Source of the DNA: G963666535 sp963666535
Lineage (GTDB): Bacteria; Bacillota; Clostridia; Oscillospirales; Oscillospiraceae
Reading direction: 5' to 3'
DNA: 64,000 bases
Assembly (NCBI GenBank): GCA_963666535.1
Contig: OY762913.1
Coordinates: forward strand, 2,852,001-2,916,000
Position 1 is the stretch's first letter. The number at the start of each line of letters is the position of its first letter. This document shows, one piece after another, positions 7,582 through 16,794 of the stretch. Under the pieces are notes generated by a model. The model did not search any database. It had not been told where the DNA came from and was given only the letters and a program-made list of their open reading frames with translations. The position numbers and the translations under genes are program-made.

Positions 7582-9546
7582 TTACTTAAGCGTCATCACC
7601 GCGTTATACGCGGTATGGACTGCGTCCGCGATACGACCGCCGTGGATGGCGTCACCCAAACGAACCGCCTGGGGGAATTCCTTGAGGATAGCCGCGTGTA
7701 TCGTGGTATCAGGGTGGACACCCAGTGCCAGCACCACCGCATCGGTGGGCATAAAGGAAAGGTCGCCGGTAATGACATTTTCCACTGTGATTCCCTGTGG
7801 ATTGATTGCAACCAGCTTTTTGTGGGGGAACAACCGTGCGTGCTGCCGGATCAAACGCATCATGACGTCCTCTCGGTTTTGGGCATAGATCTTTTCCCCA
7901 ATCTTACTCCCCTTGCCCACGATGGACACGACGTTCTCACAGGTTCCCAACGTCTCCGCTGTTTCAATGCCAGTCTGTCCGTCGCCCACGACGATAATCT
8001 GCTTGCCCAGTAGTTTGACCCGACCCGTCAGGACATCGTTTGCACGGAAGACGTTATCGCCGTGGATCCCAACAATGCTCTCCGGCATATTGGGTGTCGA
8101 GCCAGTGGCCAGAAAAACCGCAACGGGTTTTTCCGCCCGGATTAGCTCTGGAGTTGCCGCGGTATTCAGACGGATCTCCACTTTGAGCACTTTCAGACGT
8201 TCCTCATAATAGCTAGCAATCCAGTCAATTTTGCCCTTATAGGGCGGTTTGTCCGCCAGATGCAGCTGGCCGCCCAATCGGTTTGTCTTTTCAAACAGGA
8301 TGGGCTTAAAGCCGCGCAGCGCCGACACACGTGCAGCCTCCATACCAGCAGGACCGCCACCCACAATCACGACCGTCTGTCCCTTACCCAGTTCTGTAAT
8401 TTCGCCACACTCAAATTCATGGTGGGACCGGGGGTTAATGGCGCATTCTGCGTGACCTGTGGTATAAAAGGACTCCATGCAGTGCAGGCAGGAAATGCAC
8501 TTACGGATCTCGGCCGCGCGGCCATTCTCTGCCTTGTCGCCCCATTCTGGGTCCGCCAGCTGACCGCGCCCAACACCAACATAGTCCACTGCGTGGCGCT
8601 TCAAAATCTGCTCGGCATATTCGGCTTCACGGATGACAGACACACCGATCACCGGGATGGGCACATTCTGCTTCACAGTCTCGGCCAGATAGATGCGCCA
8701 GCCCTGGGGATAGGAAATCGGCTCCCAGGCGCTGTTCTGGGTATCATAAATCCCGCTGCTGACACTGACCGCGTCCAGCCCATAGGGGATCAGATAATTC
8801 AAGATTGCAATAGAGTCGGACAAATTCAATCCCTGCTCCTTGATCCCGGCCTGCTCCAAAAACTCATCCACGCTGATGCGGATGATGACCGGGAATTCTT
8901 TGCCCACCTTGTCACGGATGGCCTCAACAATCTCCTTCACAATCCGACAGCGACCGATCATATCCCGACCATATTCATCGGTGCGCTTATTGGTATAAGG
9001 GCTCAGAAATTCGTTGAGCAGATACCCATGAGCGGCACTGATTTCCACGCCATCTATCCCAGCCTTCTTTGCCCGCAGGGCCGCCGCCGCAAAATCCGCT
9101 ACCAGAAGATTAATTTCGTCTACATTCATCGCTCTGCAGGGCCGTTCAAACGTTCCGCTGGGTACGCCGCTGGGCGTCATCAAAGGCACGCCCGCCTCTG
9201 CACAACAGGTCTGGCTTCCGGGATGGCACAGCTGCAGAAAAACCTTGGTTCCGTGCTTATGTATCCGCTTGGCCATGTCCCGCAAACCGGGGATCTGCGC
9301 ATCGTCATAAACACCCAGCTGCCAAGGATTGTGTCGACCGTTCACACCGTTAACCATGGCAAAGCCCGTAATGATAAGACCGGCTCCCCCTTTGGCGCGA
9401 ATCTCATAAAAGGTAGCTAGGGCTTCCGTCACCGTTCCGTCACGGTTGGCAAGGCCCGTCCCCATAGCCGGCATAACCAGCCGGTTTTTCAATTTCATTG
9501 TACCGATCATCCCATTGGAAAATAGATGAGGGAACTCTGCACTCAT
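7582..9546 (-). CDS. FMN/FAD/4Fe-4S ene-reductase (2,4-dienoyl-CoA reductase / TMADH-like), copy 1
   Basis: A 654-residue Old Yellow Enzyme-type oxidoreductase. An N-terminal TIM barrel binds FMN (KNRLVMPAMGTGLANRDG; AAHGYLLNEFLSPYTNKRTDEYG). A 4Fe-4S site follows with Cys350, 353, 356 and 368 in CISCLHCMESFYTTGHAEC. Next come an FAD domain (VIVGGGPAGMEAARV) and a nested NAD(P) domain (VVGDGQTGIETAE). The family reduces activated C=C bonds or demethylates amines using NAD(P)H. AAAGGAG precedes ATG 9546. A close paralogue lies at 14405-16366. The substrate is not known, but the dehydrogenase neighbours point to reduction of an enal/enoate-type intermediate. Confidence 0.9.
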   Translation of the reverse strand: MSAEFPHLFSNGMIGTMKLKNRLVMPAMGTGLANRDGTVTEALATFYEIRAKGGAGLIITGFAMVNGVNGRHNPWQLGVYDDAQIPGLRDMAKRIHKHGTKVFLQLCHPGSQTCCAEAGVPLMTPSGVPSGTFERPCRAMNVDEINLLVADFAAAALRAKKAGIDGVEISAAHGYLLNEFLSPYTNKRTDEYGRDMIGRCRIVKEIVEAIRDKVGKEFPVIIRISVDEFLEQAGIKEQGLNLSDSIAILNYLIPYGLDAVSVSSGIYDTQNSAWEPISYPQGWRIYLAETVKQNVPIPVIGVSVIREAEYAEQILKRHAVDYVGVGRGQLADPEWGDKAENGRAAEIRKCISCLHCMESFYTTGHAECAINPRSHHEFECGEITELGKGQTVVIVGGGPAGMEAARVSALRGFKPILFEKTNRLGGQLHLADKPPYKGKIDWIASYYEERLKVLKVEIRLNTAATPELIRAEKPVAVFLATGSTPNMPESIVGIHGDNVFRANDVLTGRVKLLGKQIIVVGDGQTGIETAETLGTCENVVSIVGKGSKIGEKIYAQNREDVMMRLIRQHARLFPHKKLVAINPQGITVENVITGDLSFMPTDAVVLALGVHPDTTIHAAILKEFPQAVRLGDAIHGGRIADAVHTAYNAVMTLK

Positions 9547-9823
9547 AATTCAAAACTCCTTTTTTTATGCTGCTTGATCCGGCTTTTCCCATCACTGGAC
9601 ACATCCCGCCGAGCAGCACCATTCGTTCCATGATGGAAGGAACGCCAATGACGTTTTGATTGTACCACAAAAGCAGCGCAATGACGCTCAGTTTTTCTTG
9701 TGATTCACACAACATTCTGTTAAAAATACTCTGGGTAGCCAAGATGGGAGCGCAACCGTCACCAGTCGCCCTCCCAAATTACAATTTTACAGTCAGCCGC
9801 CCTTTTCTCCCCTTGGCGCGCAA

Positions 9824-10729
9824 TTATGCTCTCCACTTAAGGACCGGGGGCGGAATTTGTTCCATGAGATAATCGGCAAAAGTTTTAGCGCCCAGCGTAA
9901 GCTCCGCATCCTTCCGTTTAAACAGGTCCACTGTCCAGGCAAACGCACTGTCGTCAATGGGGACCGCCACCGTGTTCGGCGTCCGCAGTGCTTCCGCCAC
10001 AGACTCCACAGACAGGCCTGCTATATAGCAGCTTTTGCTTACGATGCGGTGAACGGCAACAATTTCTCCCACCCGCATCTGCACATCGGGCTCTACCCCC
10101 TGCTGCTTACACAAATGCAGGAAATAGTCCGCACTTTTTAGTTTTTCATCCACAAGGACCATGGGCAAATTCTGCACCCGGGAGACAGGAACACTGGTTT
10201 CTTTCGCCAATGGGTGCCGCTCGTGAACGAGCAGGACAAGCCGCTTGGAAAAGAGCGGGTAGCAGTCGAACTTCTTATGGTCTATGGGCTCCACGCCCAA
10301 GCCCAATTCCGCCTCCATATTTTCCACCATGGTGTCACAGGCTCTGTCTGTATACTCGCGCAAATAAAGCTCATATTGCTGATGGGTGTCTTTAAACGCC
10401 GTAATGTGCATTGCGGCAAATTCAGCAAGAACTCCCTGCGCTCCCGCCACATTAATGACGCACTCCCGCTGCGGTTGTTCGCTGAAATGGCGCTCACACC
10501 GCTCAAATTCGCTCAGAATTACCTTGGACTGTTCTAATAGGAATTCCCCATCCGTTGTAACCGTTAGTCCCTTAGGGGTGCGCACAAACAGTTTGCAGGA
10601 AAACTCCGATTCCAGCCGAATAATTGCCATACTAAGCCCCTGCTGGGAAATATAAAGATTTTCGGCCGCTTTGGAAAAGCTTCCACAGCGGCAAACCTCC
10701 GAAAAGTACTTGAGCTGCTGAATGTTCAA
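9824..10729 (-). CDS. LysR-family transcriptional regulator
   Basis: A 301-residue LysR protein. The N-terminal winged helix is intact (MNIQQLKYFSEVCRCGSFSKAAENLYISQQGLSMAIIRLESEF), followed by the linker and a two-lobed effector domain with the usual HPLAK segment. The start codon is TTG 10729, 8 bases after AAGGAG. It lies between the ene-reductase copy 1 and the alcohol dehydrogenase operon, all leftward, with gaps of more than 200 bases on each side, so it probably has its own promoter and controls one or both neighbours. The effector is unknown. Confidence 0.9.
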   Translation of the reverse strand: MNIQQLKYFSEVCRCGSFSKAAENLYISQQGLSMAIIRLESEFSCKLFVRTPKGLTVTTDGEFLLEQSKVILSEFERCERHFSEQPQRECVINVAGAQGVLAEFAAMHITAFKDTHQQYELYLREYTDRACDTMVENMEAELGLGVEPIDHKKFDCYPLFSKRLVLLVHERHPLAKETSVPVSRVQNLPMVLVDEKLKSADYFLHLCKQQGVEPDVQMRVGEIVAVHRIVSKSCYIAGLSVESVAEALRTPNTVAVPIDDSAFAWTVDLFKRKDAELTLGAKTFADYLMEQIPPPVLKWRA

Positions 10730-10901
10730 AGTGACCGCTCCTTACCGCTTGTGCGCACACTCCTAGCCATCCCACCGGCTCAGCCAGTGGCTTGGCATGT
10801 TTTCCCACACACCGAATTGTACCATTATCCATCTATTGTTTCAAGCCCTTTTTGCTTTTTCACAAATTTGGAATTAAGTTCAACCTTATTTTTAGATGTA
10901 T

Positions 10902-10943
10902 CGCCAATCAGGAGTGGAGAATTTCCTCCACCCCTGATTGGCG
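10902..10943 (-). terminator. hairpin after the alcohol dehydrogenase operon
   Basis: Arms CGCCAATCAGG and CCTGATTGGCG with inner GTGGAG/CTCCAC. It lies 15 bases beyond the dehydrogenase stop in the leftward direction. No strong T-run is present. Confidence 0.6.
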
Positions 10944-10957
10944 CATCGTTCAGATCA

Positions 10958-12112
10958 TTACTGATAATTGTCGTATATTTTACCGTACAGCTCCCTGACA
11001 TTTTCGGGGGTAGGCTCGGTGGGGCAATTAAAGCGCAGGCCACTGTTAAAGCCAACTTCGGCGCAATCCATGAACTGTTCTTTGGAGAAACCCATCTCCT
11101 TGGGAGACTTGATTCCCACAGACTTCATAAGAGCACGAATGGCGGCGGCGGTCTTCTCACCGATCTGAGTGGGAGTTTCGTTTCCATTGAACTCCACGCC
11201 GATGGACTCGCCCACGATTTTAACCTTTTCGGGTACTGTGGGCGCGCAGAACTTCATCAGTTCAGGGGAGGTCCAAATGCAGTTCATACCGTGAGGCGTG
11301 TGGAACATGCTGGAAATCCCGTCAGCCATAGCATGGCCCAGATGTACATCGGTATCTGCAAAAGAGATACCCGCCCAGTTGGACGCCAGGCACAGTTCAT
11401 AGCGTGCCTGCTTGTTGCTGCCATCTTGATAGGCAATGGGCAGATACTTGGAAATTTTAGTCAGTGCCGCACTGGCCATCAGTTCGGAACGTGGATTCCA
11501 CTTCAGTGCGGTAATCGCCTCGGACGCGTGGGTAAAGGCGTCCAGCCCTGTGTTGGCAGTGATCGAGGCCGGAACTGTAAGGGTAAGTTCAGGATCAATG
11601 ATCGCCATGGTGCTGCGCATAAACACGGAAAGCTTCAAGTTTTGCTTTGTGTCGGAGATCACGCATACCATGGTGTTTTCGCTGCCGGTGCCGGCGGTGG
11701 TGGGCACCAGAATTACAGGTACGCTGCACTCCAAAAAGCTGGGCGGTGCGGTAAAATACTGCTCAATGGGCGCATCGTGGTTCATCAGCAGGGCTGCCGC
11801 CTTGGCGCAGTCCATGCTGGAACCGCCGCCCACGCCCACAAAACCATCGACGCCGGCGGACTTGGCCATGGCTCCGCACTCGTTGACAAGCACCTCAGTG
11901 GGCTCGGCGGTCAGCTTGTCGAATACCACAAACTCCACACCGGCGGCCTTCAGACTTGCTTCGGCCTTGGGTGCAATGCCGGCCGCCTTGACGCCGCCGT
12001 CATAAACGCACATCACTTTTTTGCAGCCTGCCTCTTTCACCTTCGCGCCCAGCTCGTTGATTGCGCCGTCCCCGAACACCACAGGAACCAGTTGATTGTA
12101 AACAAATGCCAT
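10958..12112 (-). CDS. iron-containing (group III) alcohol dehydrogenase
   Basis: A 384-residue Fe-ADH family protein that should interconvert an alcohol and an aldehyde with NAD(P)H. Marks are GVGGGSSMDCAKAAALL (nucleotide binding, about residue 96), PTTAGTGSENTMVCVISD, and the metal-ligand region DAFTHASEA...HLGHAMADGISSMFHTPHGMNC, which keeps the expected His residues. It resembles 4-hydroxybutyrate/butanol dehydrogenases in general pattern, but substrate cannot be assigned. ATG 12112 is preceded by CAGGAGG. It is the last gene of the leftward unit symporter - peptide - peptide - ADH. A hairpin follows. Confidence 0.9.
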   Translation of the reverse strand: MAFVYNQLVPVVFGDGAINELGAKVKEAGCKKVMCVYDGGVKAAGIAPKAEASLKAAGVEFVVFDKLTAEPTEVLVNECGAMAKSAGVDGFVGVGGGSSMDCAKAAALLMNHDAPIEQYFTAPPSFLECSVPVILVPTTAGTGSENTMVCVISDTKQNLKLSVFMRSTMAIIDPELTLTVPASITANTGLDAFTHASEAITALKWNPRSELMASAALTKISKYLPIAYQDGSNKQARYELCLASNWAGISFADTDVHLGHAMADGISSMFHTPHGMNCIWTSPELMKFCAPTVPEKVKIVGESIGVEFNGNETPTQIGEKTAAAIRALMKSVGIKSPKEMGFSKEQFMDCAEVGFNSGLRFNCPTEPTPENVRELYGKIYDNYQ

Positions 12113-12203
12113 GATGAATTCCTCCTGTTTTTCATTTTTTAAATTGAAAACTCCGCCCCGCGGCTCGCGCCGCAGGGCGGAGTCTATCCACATGAATCAG
12201 ATC

Positions 12204-12326
12204 TTACAGATCATCCGCATCTATGTCACCGGTTTTGTTGAAACCAACCAGCGCGGTGCCGATGAAGATAACCATGATGCCGATAACTGACGACATCCAC
12301 ACAATGTTAGCCAAGGTGATTGCCAT
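12204..12326 (-). CDS. 40-residue single-span membrane peptide in the symporter operon (second)
   Basis: The frame starts at ATG 12326, just after AAAGGAGGATATTTTT, and stops at 12204. The peptide MAITLANIVWMSSVIGIMVI continues FIGTALVGFNKTGDIDADDL. It has one strongly hydrophobic helix of about 25 residues and an acidic C-terminal tail. It sits 44 bases downstream of another tiny membrane gene and 91 bases upstream of the alcohol dehydrogenase, in one leftward operon with the sodium:solute symporter. Short peptides next to SSS or NSS symporters are known as small accessory subunits, and this looks like one. Overlooked by common length cut-offs. Confidence 0.75.
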   Translation of the reverse strand: MAITLANIVWMSSVIGIMVIFIGTALVGFNKTGDIDADDL

Positions 12327-12370
12327 AAAAATATCCTCCTTTATTCAATCAGGTTCTGTGTCGTAGTTGC

Positions 12371-12505
12371 TTATTCGAAATCTTCGGGTTCATGCCAAAC
12401 ACAGAATTTACCGATCAGCAGACCGAGTACGCCGATGGCCAATGCGGAAACGACGGCCTTGATAAAATACGGGCCAAGGAACACCCAGTTATTAATGAGT
12501 TCCAT
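12371..12505 (-). CDS. 44-residue single-span membrane peptide in the symporter operon (first)
   Basis: ATG 12505 follows AAAGGAGG at good spacing, and the frame ends at 12371. The peptide begins MELINNWVFLGPYFIKAVVS, continues ALAIGVLGLLIGKFCVW and ends in a charged HEPEDFE tail. A single membrane helix spans about residues 12-34. It begins 14 bases after the symporter stop, so translation is tightly linked to it. Acidic cytosolic tails of this sort occur in symporter small accessory proteins. It is unrelated in detail to the second peptide but has the same layout. Confidence 0.75.
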   Translation of the reverse strand: MELINNWVFLGPYFIKAVVSALAIGVLGLLIGKFCVWHEPEDFE

Positions 12506-12519
12506 TTTGCTTTCCTCCT

Positions 12520-14022
12520 TTATTTACCCTTCTGCTCCATTTCAGCAAGCAAAGCCTTGGAAATGACCTGCTTCTTGTCCTGCTTGTAGAGCTTTGCCAT
12601 GCCGGGCTTGGCATTTTTGTCGATGGCGGTCAGGAACACGGACAGTACCAGAGATACCACGACCAGACCGATGGAGTTATTGTTGCCGTCCAGATGCAGC
12701 ATGGCGGGCAGTGAAGTGAAGGTCCAGACCATGTTGAACACGCCGGAAATGATCAGCGTCCAGAACGCGGCGAGGATAGAACGCTTCCACAGCAGCCCGA
12801 ACACGAACACCCAGAACGCGGGCAGCAACCAGGCAAACAGCCAGACGATGGCACTGTCAACAGAGGGCAGGCAGGTGGACAGGGCGGTACCGCCCAATGC
12901 GAAGATGATGACGCAGATGCGGATCCACTTCAGTCTTTTGGTCTCGCTCATGCCGCGCTTGAAATACTTGAACACGATGTCATCCATAAAGATGGTGGAC
13001 AGAGCCAGAATCTGCACGGCGACGGTGGACAGCATGGCCGCGATAAAGGCTGCAAACAGGCAGGAAACCATCCAACCGGGCAGCAGATTCAGCAGCATGA
13101 TAAAGTTTGCGATGGGGGGGGCGCCGATGGCGGCGTACTCCGGGATGGACTGAGCCGCCATACCAAAGGCCAGCATAATGGCGCCGAACACCACGTTGAT
13201 GGGCACTGCAATCATGACCGCCTTACGGATTGCATCCACATTCTTGGCGGAAGCGGAAACCTGAGCCGCCTGGGGCCCGATGGGGCAATAGAAAAGCTGT
13301 GCCAGAATGGTACCGATAATGTAGGTCTTCCAAGTGTTTCCGTTGGAGAGAATCTCCAACTTCCAATTTTCGTTGTTGTTGATGAAGAACTCATTGACAC
13401 CGATCCAGCCGTTGGGTAGGACCTTGCCGATGTACAGCAGGGCAACAATGGCGATGACATACATGAAGATGGCGTTGATCACGTTAACCCAGCCAACCTG
13501 CTTCATGCCGCCAAACAGCACATAAATTAGAGCCAGAATGCCTCCGACCGCGCAGCCAAAAGCAATATTCCAGCCGGTGATGGCACCAAGGACGGTACCC
13601 ACACCCTGCAGTTCCAGGGTGAGAATGCCCCAGGTGGTGCCGGCCGCAATCCCTGCCATGACGATGGCGGTTTTACGGTCAAACATTTTGGCAAACAGCT
13701 GATTGATGGTAACAAAACCGAATCTGCGGATCCATGGGCCGGTAAAGCACAGCATGATAATCAGCATAATGCCGCTGGACAATGCGTACCAGTAAGTACC
13801 GACGCCAAAGCTCCATGATGCGGCGACCATACCCATGATATGTCCACCGCCCAAGCAAGTCAGAGCCTGGGTCGCACCGATGGTAATCGCGGGCATAGAT
13901 CGGTTGGATGTTGTAAACTCCGTTGCGTTCATGTTTTTATTGCGCAGGCTGACGACCCAGCTCACGCCGCCGATGATGATGATTTCCACGATAATTGTGC
14001 CAATGAGAATGGATAAATTCAT
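12520..14022 (-). CDS. sodium:solute symporter family permease
   Basis: A 500-residue SSS-family transporter with about 13 membrane helices. Supporting parts are the N-terminal TSNRSMPAITIGATQALTCLGGGHIMGM, GTYWYALSSGIMLIIMLCF, and FAAFIAAMLSTVAVQILALSTIFMDDI, the conserved helix that lines the Na+ site. GGGAGGAAC precedes ATG 14022. It heads a leftward operon with two small membrane peptides and an alcohol dehydrogenase, so it most likely imports the organic substrate metabolised by the surrounding dehydrogenases and ene-reductases. The identity of that substrate is not evident. Confidence 0.9.
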   Translation of the reverse strand: MNLSILIGTIIVEIIIIGGVSWVVSLRNKNMNATEFTTSNRSMPAITIGATQALTCLGGGHIMGMVAASWSFGVGTYWYALSSGIMLIIMLCFTGPWIRRFGFVTINQLFAKMFDRKTAIVMAGIAAGTTWGILTLELQGVGTVLGAITGWNIAFGCAVGGILALIYVLFGGMKQVGWVNVINAIFMYVIAIVALLYIGKVLPNGWIGVNEFFINNNENWKLEILSNGNTWKTYIIGTILAQLFYCPIGPQAAQVSASAKNVDAIRKAVMIAVPINVVFGAIMLAFGMAAQSIPEYAAIGAPPIANFIMLLNLLPGWMVSCLFAAFIAAMLSTVAVQILALSTIFMDDIVFKYFKRGMSETKRLKWIRICVIIFALGGTALSTCLPSVDSAIVWLFAWLLPAFWVFVFGLLWKRSILAAFWTLIISGVFNMVWTFTSLPAMLHLDGNNNSIGLVVVSLVLSVFLTAIDKNAKPGMAKLYKQDKKQVISKALLAEMEQKGK

Positions 14023-14098
14023 GTAACGGTTCCTCCCTTTTCATTTTCGCGTTCTCCCTATTGCTTTGCTGTTCTGTAGTTGCCCCCCCTCCTGTCAC

Positions 14099-14366
14099 TT
14101 ACTTAGATATCTGCTGAATAAAACAAAAACCGAATCACATCAATGATTCCAAGCTGTTTTTGTTTTGTTCATGTGCAAGGGGTTTGGCTGATTTCAGCAA
14201 AACCCCTTGCACATAGGATTTGCAGCGTGTGTCTGCAAATCCAAACAGACAGTCAACAATGTATCTGAAGCAGCAAGACGGAGTCGTTTTGCCGCCCAAA
14301 AGGACAGGAACTGTCCTTTTGGCAAATACGATACGAAAATCGCATTTGTTCAGTGGACATTACTTA
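14099..14366. mobile_element. MITE-like hairpin repeat, copy A (268 bp)
   Basis: A non-coding element shared with 60279-60423. It is bounded by the direct repeat TTACTTA (14099-14105 and 14360-14366). Just inside are GATATCTGCTGAATAAAAC on the left and TTTGTTCAGTGGACA on the right, with near-inverted CTGAAyAAA ends. The middle holds three strong hairpins: TGTGCAAGGGGTTT with its complement, GGATTTGCAG/CTGCAAATCC, and CCAAAAGGACAG/CTGTCCTTTTGG. Relative to copy B it carries about 120 extra bases in the centre. It fills the gap between the symporter and ene-reductase copy 2 genes. Confidence 0.7.
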
Positions 14367-14404
14367 TCACCTATGCCGGCCTTCCCTTACAACCGGCATA
14401 AAGA

Positions 14405-16366
14405 TCACTGTAACGCAGCGGCTTCCAGATAGCCACTTCTCACTGCATGTGCAATGCGACCGATGTTTCCGGCGTCGCCAAGTAGCACTGCGTTCGGATA
14501 CCTCCCCAGCACACCCTCAAAGATGGTGCGGTCGGCCCGTACGCCCATAGACAGAACCACGGCATCCGCCGCGATGGTCTCCTCTTGGTTTTCCGCCAAA
14601 TCCAACACCCGAATACGATCGGATGCGATGGCCAGCAGTCGGCGGCCAGGCAGCAGCGCGGTTCGATACTTCTTCAGCCGCTCCAAATTATCCAGTAGAT
14701 TTTGAATGTACAGGCCAGACCCGATCTCCTCCAGCATATCAATCACAGCGACCTTGTTACCTTCCTCGCACAGCATCTCCGCTGTTTCAAGTCCGGTCAT
14801 ACCCGAACCGACTACGACCACTTTTTTGCCCGTCATCCGCACAGCGCCGGTAAGGATGTCCACCGTGCTGTACACATTTTCACCGTCGGCCCCCTCCAGA
14901 TTGGTTGGAATGACGGGCACGGAACCAGTTGCAAGAAACACCGCATCCGGCTTCTCCCGGCTGATTTCCTCCACGGTAGCCACCGTGTTCAGGCGGATAT
15001 CGACGCCCAGTAGCTCCAGCTGTCGATGGTAATAGTCGATCAGCCAATTAATCTTCATTTTCATGGGGGGTTTGGCCGCCAGATAAAGCTGGCCACCCAG
15101 CCGTTTGGTCTTTTCAAATAGAATGGGCTTGAATCCACGCAGCGCCAACACCCGGGCTGCCTCCATACCGGAAGGACCGGCACCCACAATCACGACCTTG
15201 CGGCCGTTTCCGTCTTTTTTGAGTGCCCCATACTCCAGCTCGTGATGGGATTCGGCATTGATTGCGCATTCCGCATGTTCTCCCGTTGATAAGGACTCCA
15301 TGCAGTGCAGGCAGGAAATGCATTTTCGGATCTCATTCTCCCGCCCACTCTGTGCCTTCACGCCCCATTCCGGGTCTGACAGTTGACCGCGGGCAATTCC
15401 CACAAAGTCGGTCTTGCCTTCTTCCAAAATCTGTTCGGCAAACAGCGGCTCCCGGATCACAGAAACAGCAATGACAGGCACAAGAGATACCTTTTTCACC
15501 GCCTCCGCCAGATATATCCGCCAGCCCTGCGCATAGGAAGTGGGCTCCCAGGACACATTCTGCGTGTCATAGATGCCGGAGCTGACGCTTACCGCATCAA
15601 CTCCAAACGGAACCAGATATGGGATGATGCACAAGCTTTCATTCAAGGTAAGCCCCTTGTCCGGAATGTCGGTCATCTCCAGGAATTCGTCCACAGACAT
15701 TCGCAGTGTCACGGGAAACCTAAGCCCCACTCGCTTTCGAATCGCCACCACGATGTCCCGCACGATCTGTGCTCTGCCCTTCCAGTTGCCCCCGTATTCA
15801 TCGGTGCGCTTATTGGTATAGGGACTGAGGAACTCGTTGAGCAGATACCCATGCGCTGCATGGATTTCCACGCCATCAATCCCTGCCGCCTGCGCACGCG
15901 CCGCCGCGTCGGCAAACTGTTCAATCAGCTTATGGATCTCTTCCTTCGTCATCTCACGGGCCGGCTGGTGGAGCACCCTGCTTTCCACCCCGCTGGGTGT
16001 CCGCAGTGTTTCCTCGCCAACAGAATCGCAGAACGTCTGGTTGCCGGGATGATACAGCTGAAGGAATAGTTTCGTACCATACGAATGGATTTTGTCGGCC
16101 AGTTTTTTCAGACCGGGAATCTGTGCGTCATCACAGGCGCCGATTTGTCGTGGACCGTTGCGGCCGTTTTGGCCGTCTACCATAGTCACTTCTGTTATAA
16201 TGAGACCAGCGCCGCCTTTGGCGCGTGCCTCATAAAAAGCCAGCATTGCGTCACTGACCGTACCATCTTCGTTTGCAAGGCCTGTACCCATCGCGGGCAT
16301 GACCAGCCGGTTTTTGATCGTCAGCTCGCCAATCTTCTGCGGAGAAAACAGCGTGGGATATGTCAT
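14405..16366 (-). CDS. FMN/FAD/4Fe-4S ene-reductase, copy 2
   Basis: A 653-residue paralogue of the protein at 7582-9546 with the same layout: FMN TIM barrel (KNRLVMPAMGTGLANEDG; IHAAHGYLLNEFLSPYTNKRTDEYGG), 4Fe-4S motif CISCLHCMESLSTGEHAEC, FAD site VIVGAGPSGMEAARV and NAD(P) site VVVGSGMTGLETAE. Long stretches are identical to copy 1, yet the substrate-side loops differ (CHPGSQTC in copy 1, YHPGNQTF here), so the two may act on different but related compounds. ATG 16366 follows AAGGGAG. It diverges from the aldehyde dehydrogenase gene. Confidence 0.9.
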   Translation of the reverse strand: MTYPTLFSPQKIGELTIKNRLVMPAMGTGLANEDGTVSDAMLAFYEARAKGGAGLIITEVTMVDGQNGRNGPRQIGACDDAQIPGLKKLADKIHSYGTKLFLQLYHPGNQTFCDSVGEETLRTPSGVESRVLHQPAREMTKEEIHKLIEQFADAAARAQAAGIDGVEIHAAHGYLLNEFLSPYTNKRTDEYGGNWKGRAQIVRDIVVAIRKRVGLRFPVTLRMSVDEFLEMTDIPDKGLTLNESLCIIPYLVPFGVDAVSVSSGIYDTQNVSWEPTSYAQGWRIYLAEAVKKVSLVPVIAVSVIREPLFAEQILEEGKTDFVGIARGQLSDPEWGVKAQSGRENEIRKCISCLHCMESLSTGEHAECAINAESHHELEYGALKKDGNGRKVVIVGAGPSGMEAARVLALRGFKPILFEKTKRLGGQLYLAAKPPMKMKINWLIDYYHRQLELLGVDIRLNTVATVEEISREKPDAVFLATGSVPVIPTNLEGADGENVYSTVDILTGAVRMTGKKVVVVGSGMTGLETAEMLCEEGNKVAVIDMLEEIGSGLYIQNLLDNLERLKKYRTALLPGRRLLAIASDRIRVLDLAENQEETIAADAVVLSMGVRADRTIFEGVLGRYPNAVLLGDAGNIGRIAHAVRSGYLEAAALQ

Positions 16367-16794
16367 GATCGGGCTCCCTTTCTGTCTGCTTGCGATACCT
16401 GATCGCATACGGTATATTTGCAGATTTCATTGTAGCATTGGCCCGCCACCAGCAAAACAAACAAACGTTTGTGGTGTGGTAAAACAAAAGTTGTTCGTTA
16501 TTTACATGACAATCTAATGGCAGGCTTTTCCCCCTTTTTGCAACATTTATATTGTTTCGTCATAATAAAATACCTTATATTTCATATTTTTTGAAATATA
16601 TTCCAAACAATACAACTAACAGCACTCCCATCACATTTCTTTGTGTGGACAGGAACGCTTTGTTTCTTCCTCTGCCCTGCCAGCCGTGTATAATTCTAAC
16701 TGTAAATAGTTCTCTCCGGTGCAGCTCTCTCCTGTATTGCCGCGCGGTGGGGCTCAAGATGTAAAACTGAAATTGAATAGGGAGGAAACTACTC
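16367..16794. promoter_or_regulatory. divergent control region between ene-reductase 2 and aldehyde dehydrogenase
   Basis: This 428-bp AT-rich region holds no convincing gene. It contains the dyad ATATTTCA/TGAAATAT around 16577-16600, a plausible regulator site, and must carry promoters for both flanking genes. I could not fix -35/-10 boxes with confidence. Confidence 0.4.

Noticed and set aside
8260..9420. 386-codon frame opposite ene-reductase copy 1
   Set aside because: Antisense shadow of a well supported gene; composition lacks protein-like features.
10751..12142. 463-codon frame opposite the alcohol dehydrogenase
   Set aside because: Shadow of the Fe-ADH gene, which has clear family motifs and a ribosome site.
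16501..16545. possible sigma-54 promoter (TGGCA...TTGC) before the aldehyde dehydrogenase
   Set aside because: The spacing between the GG and GC elements is far too long for a -24/-12 promoter.
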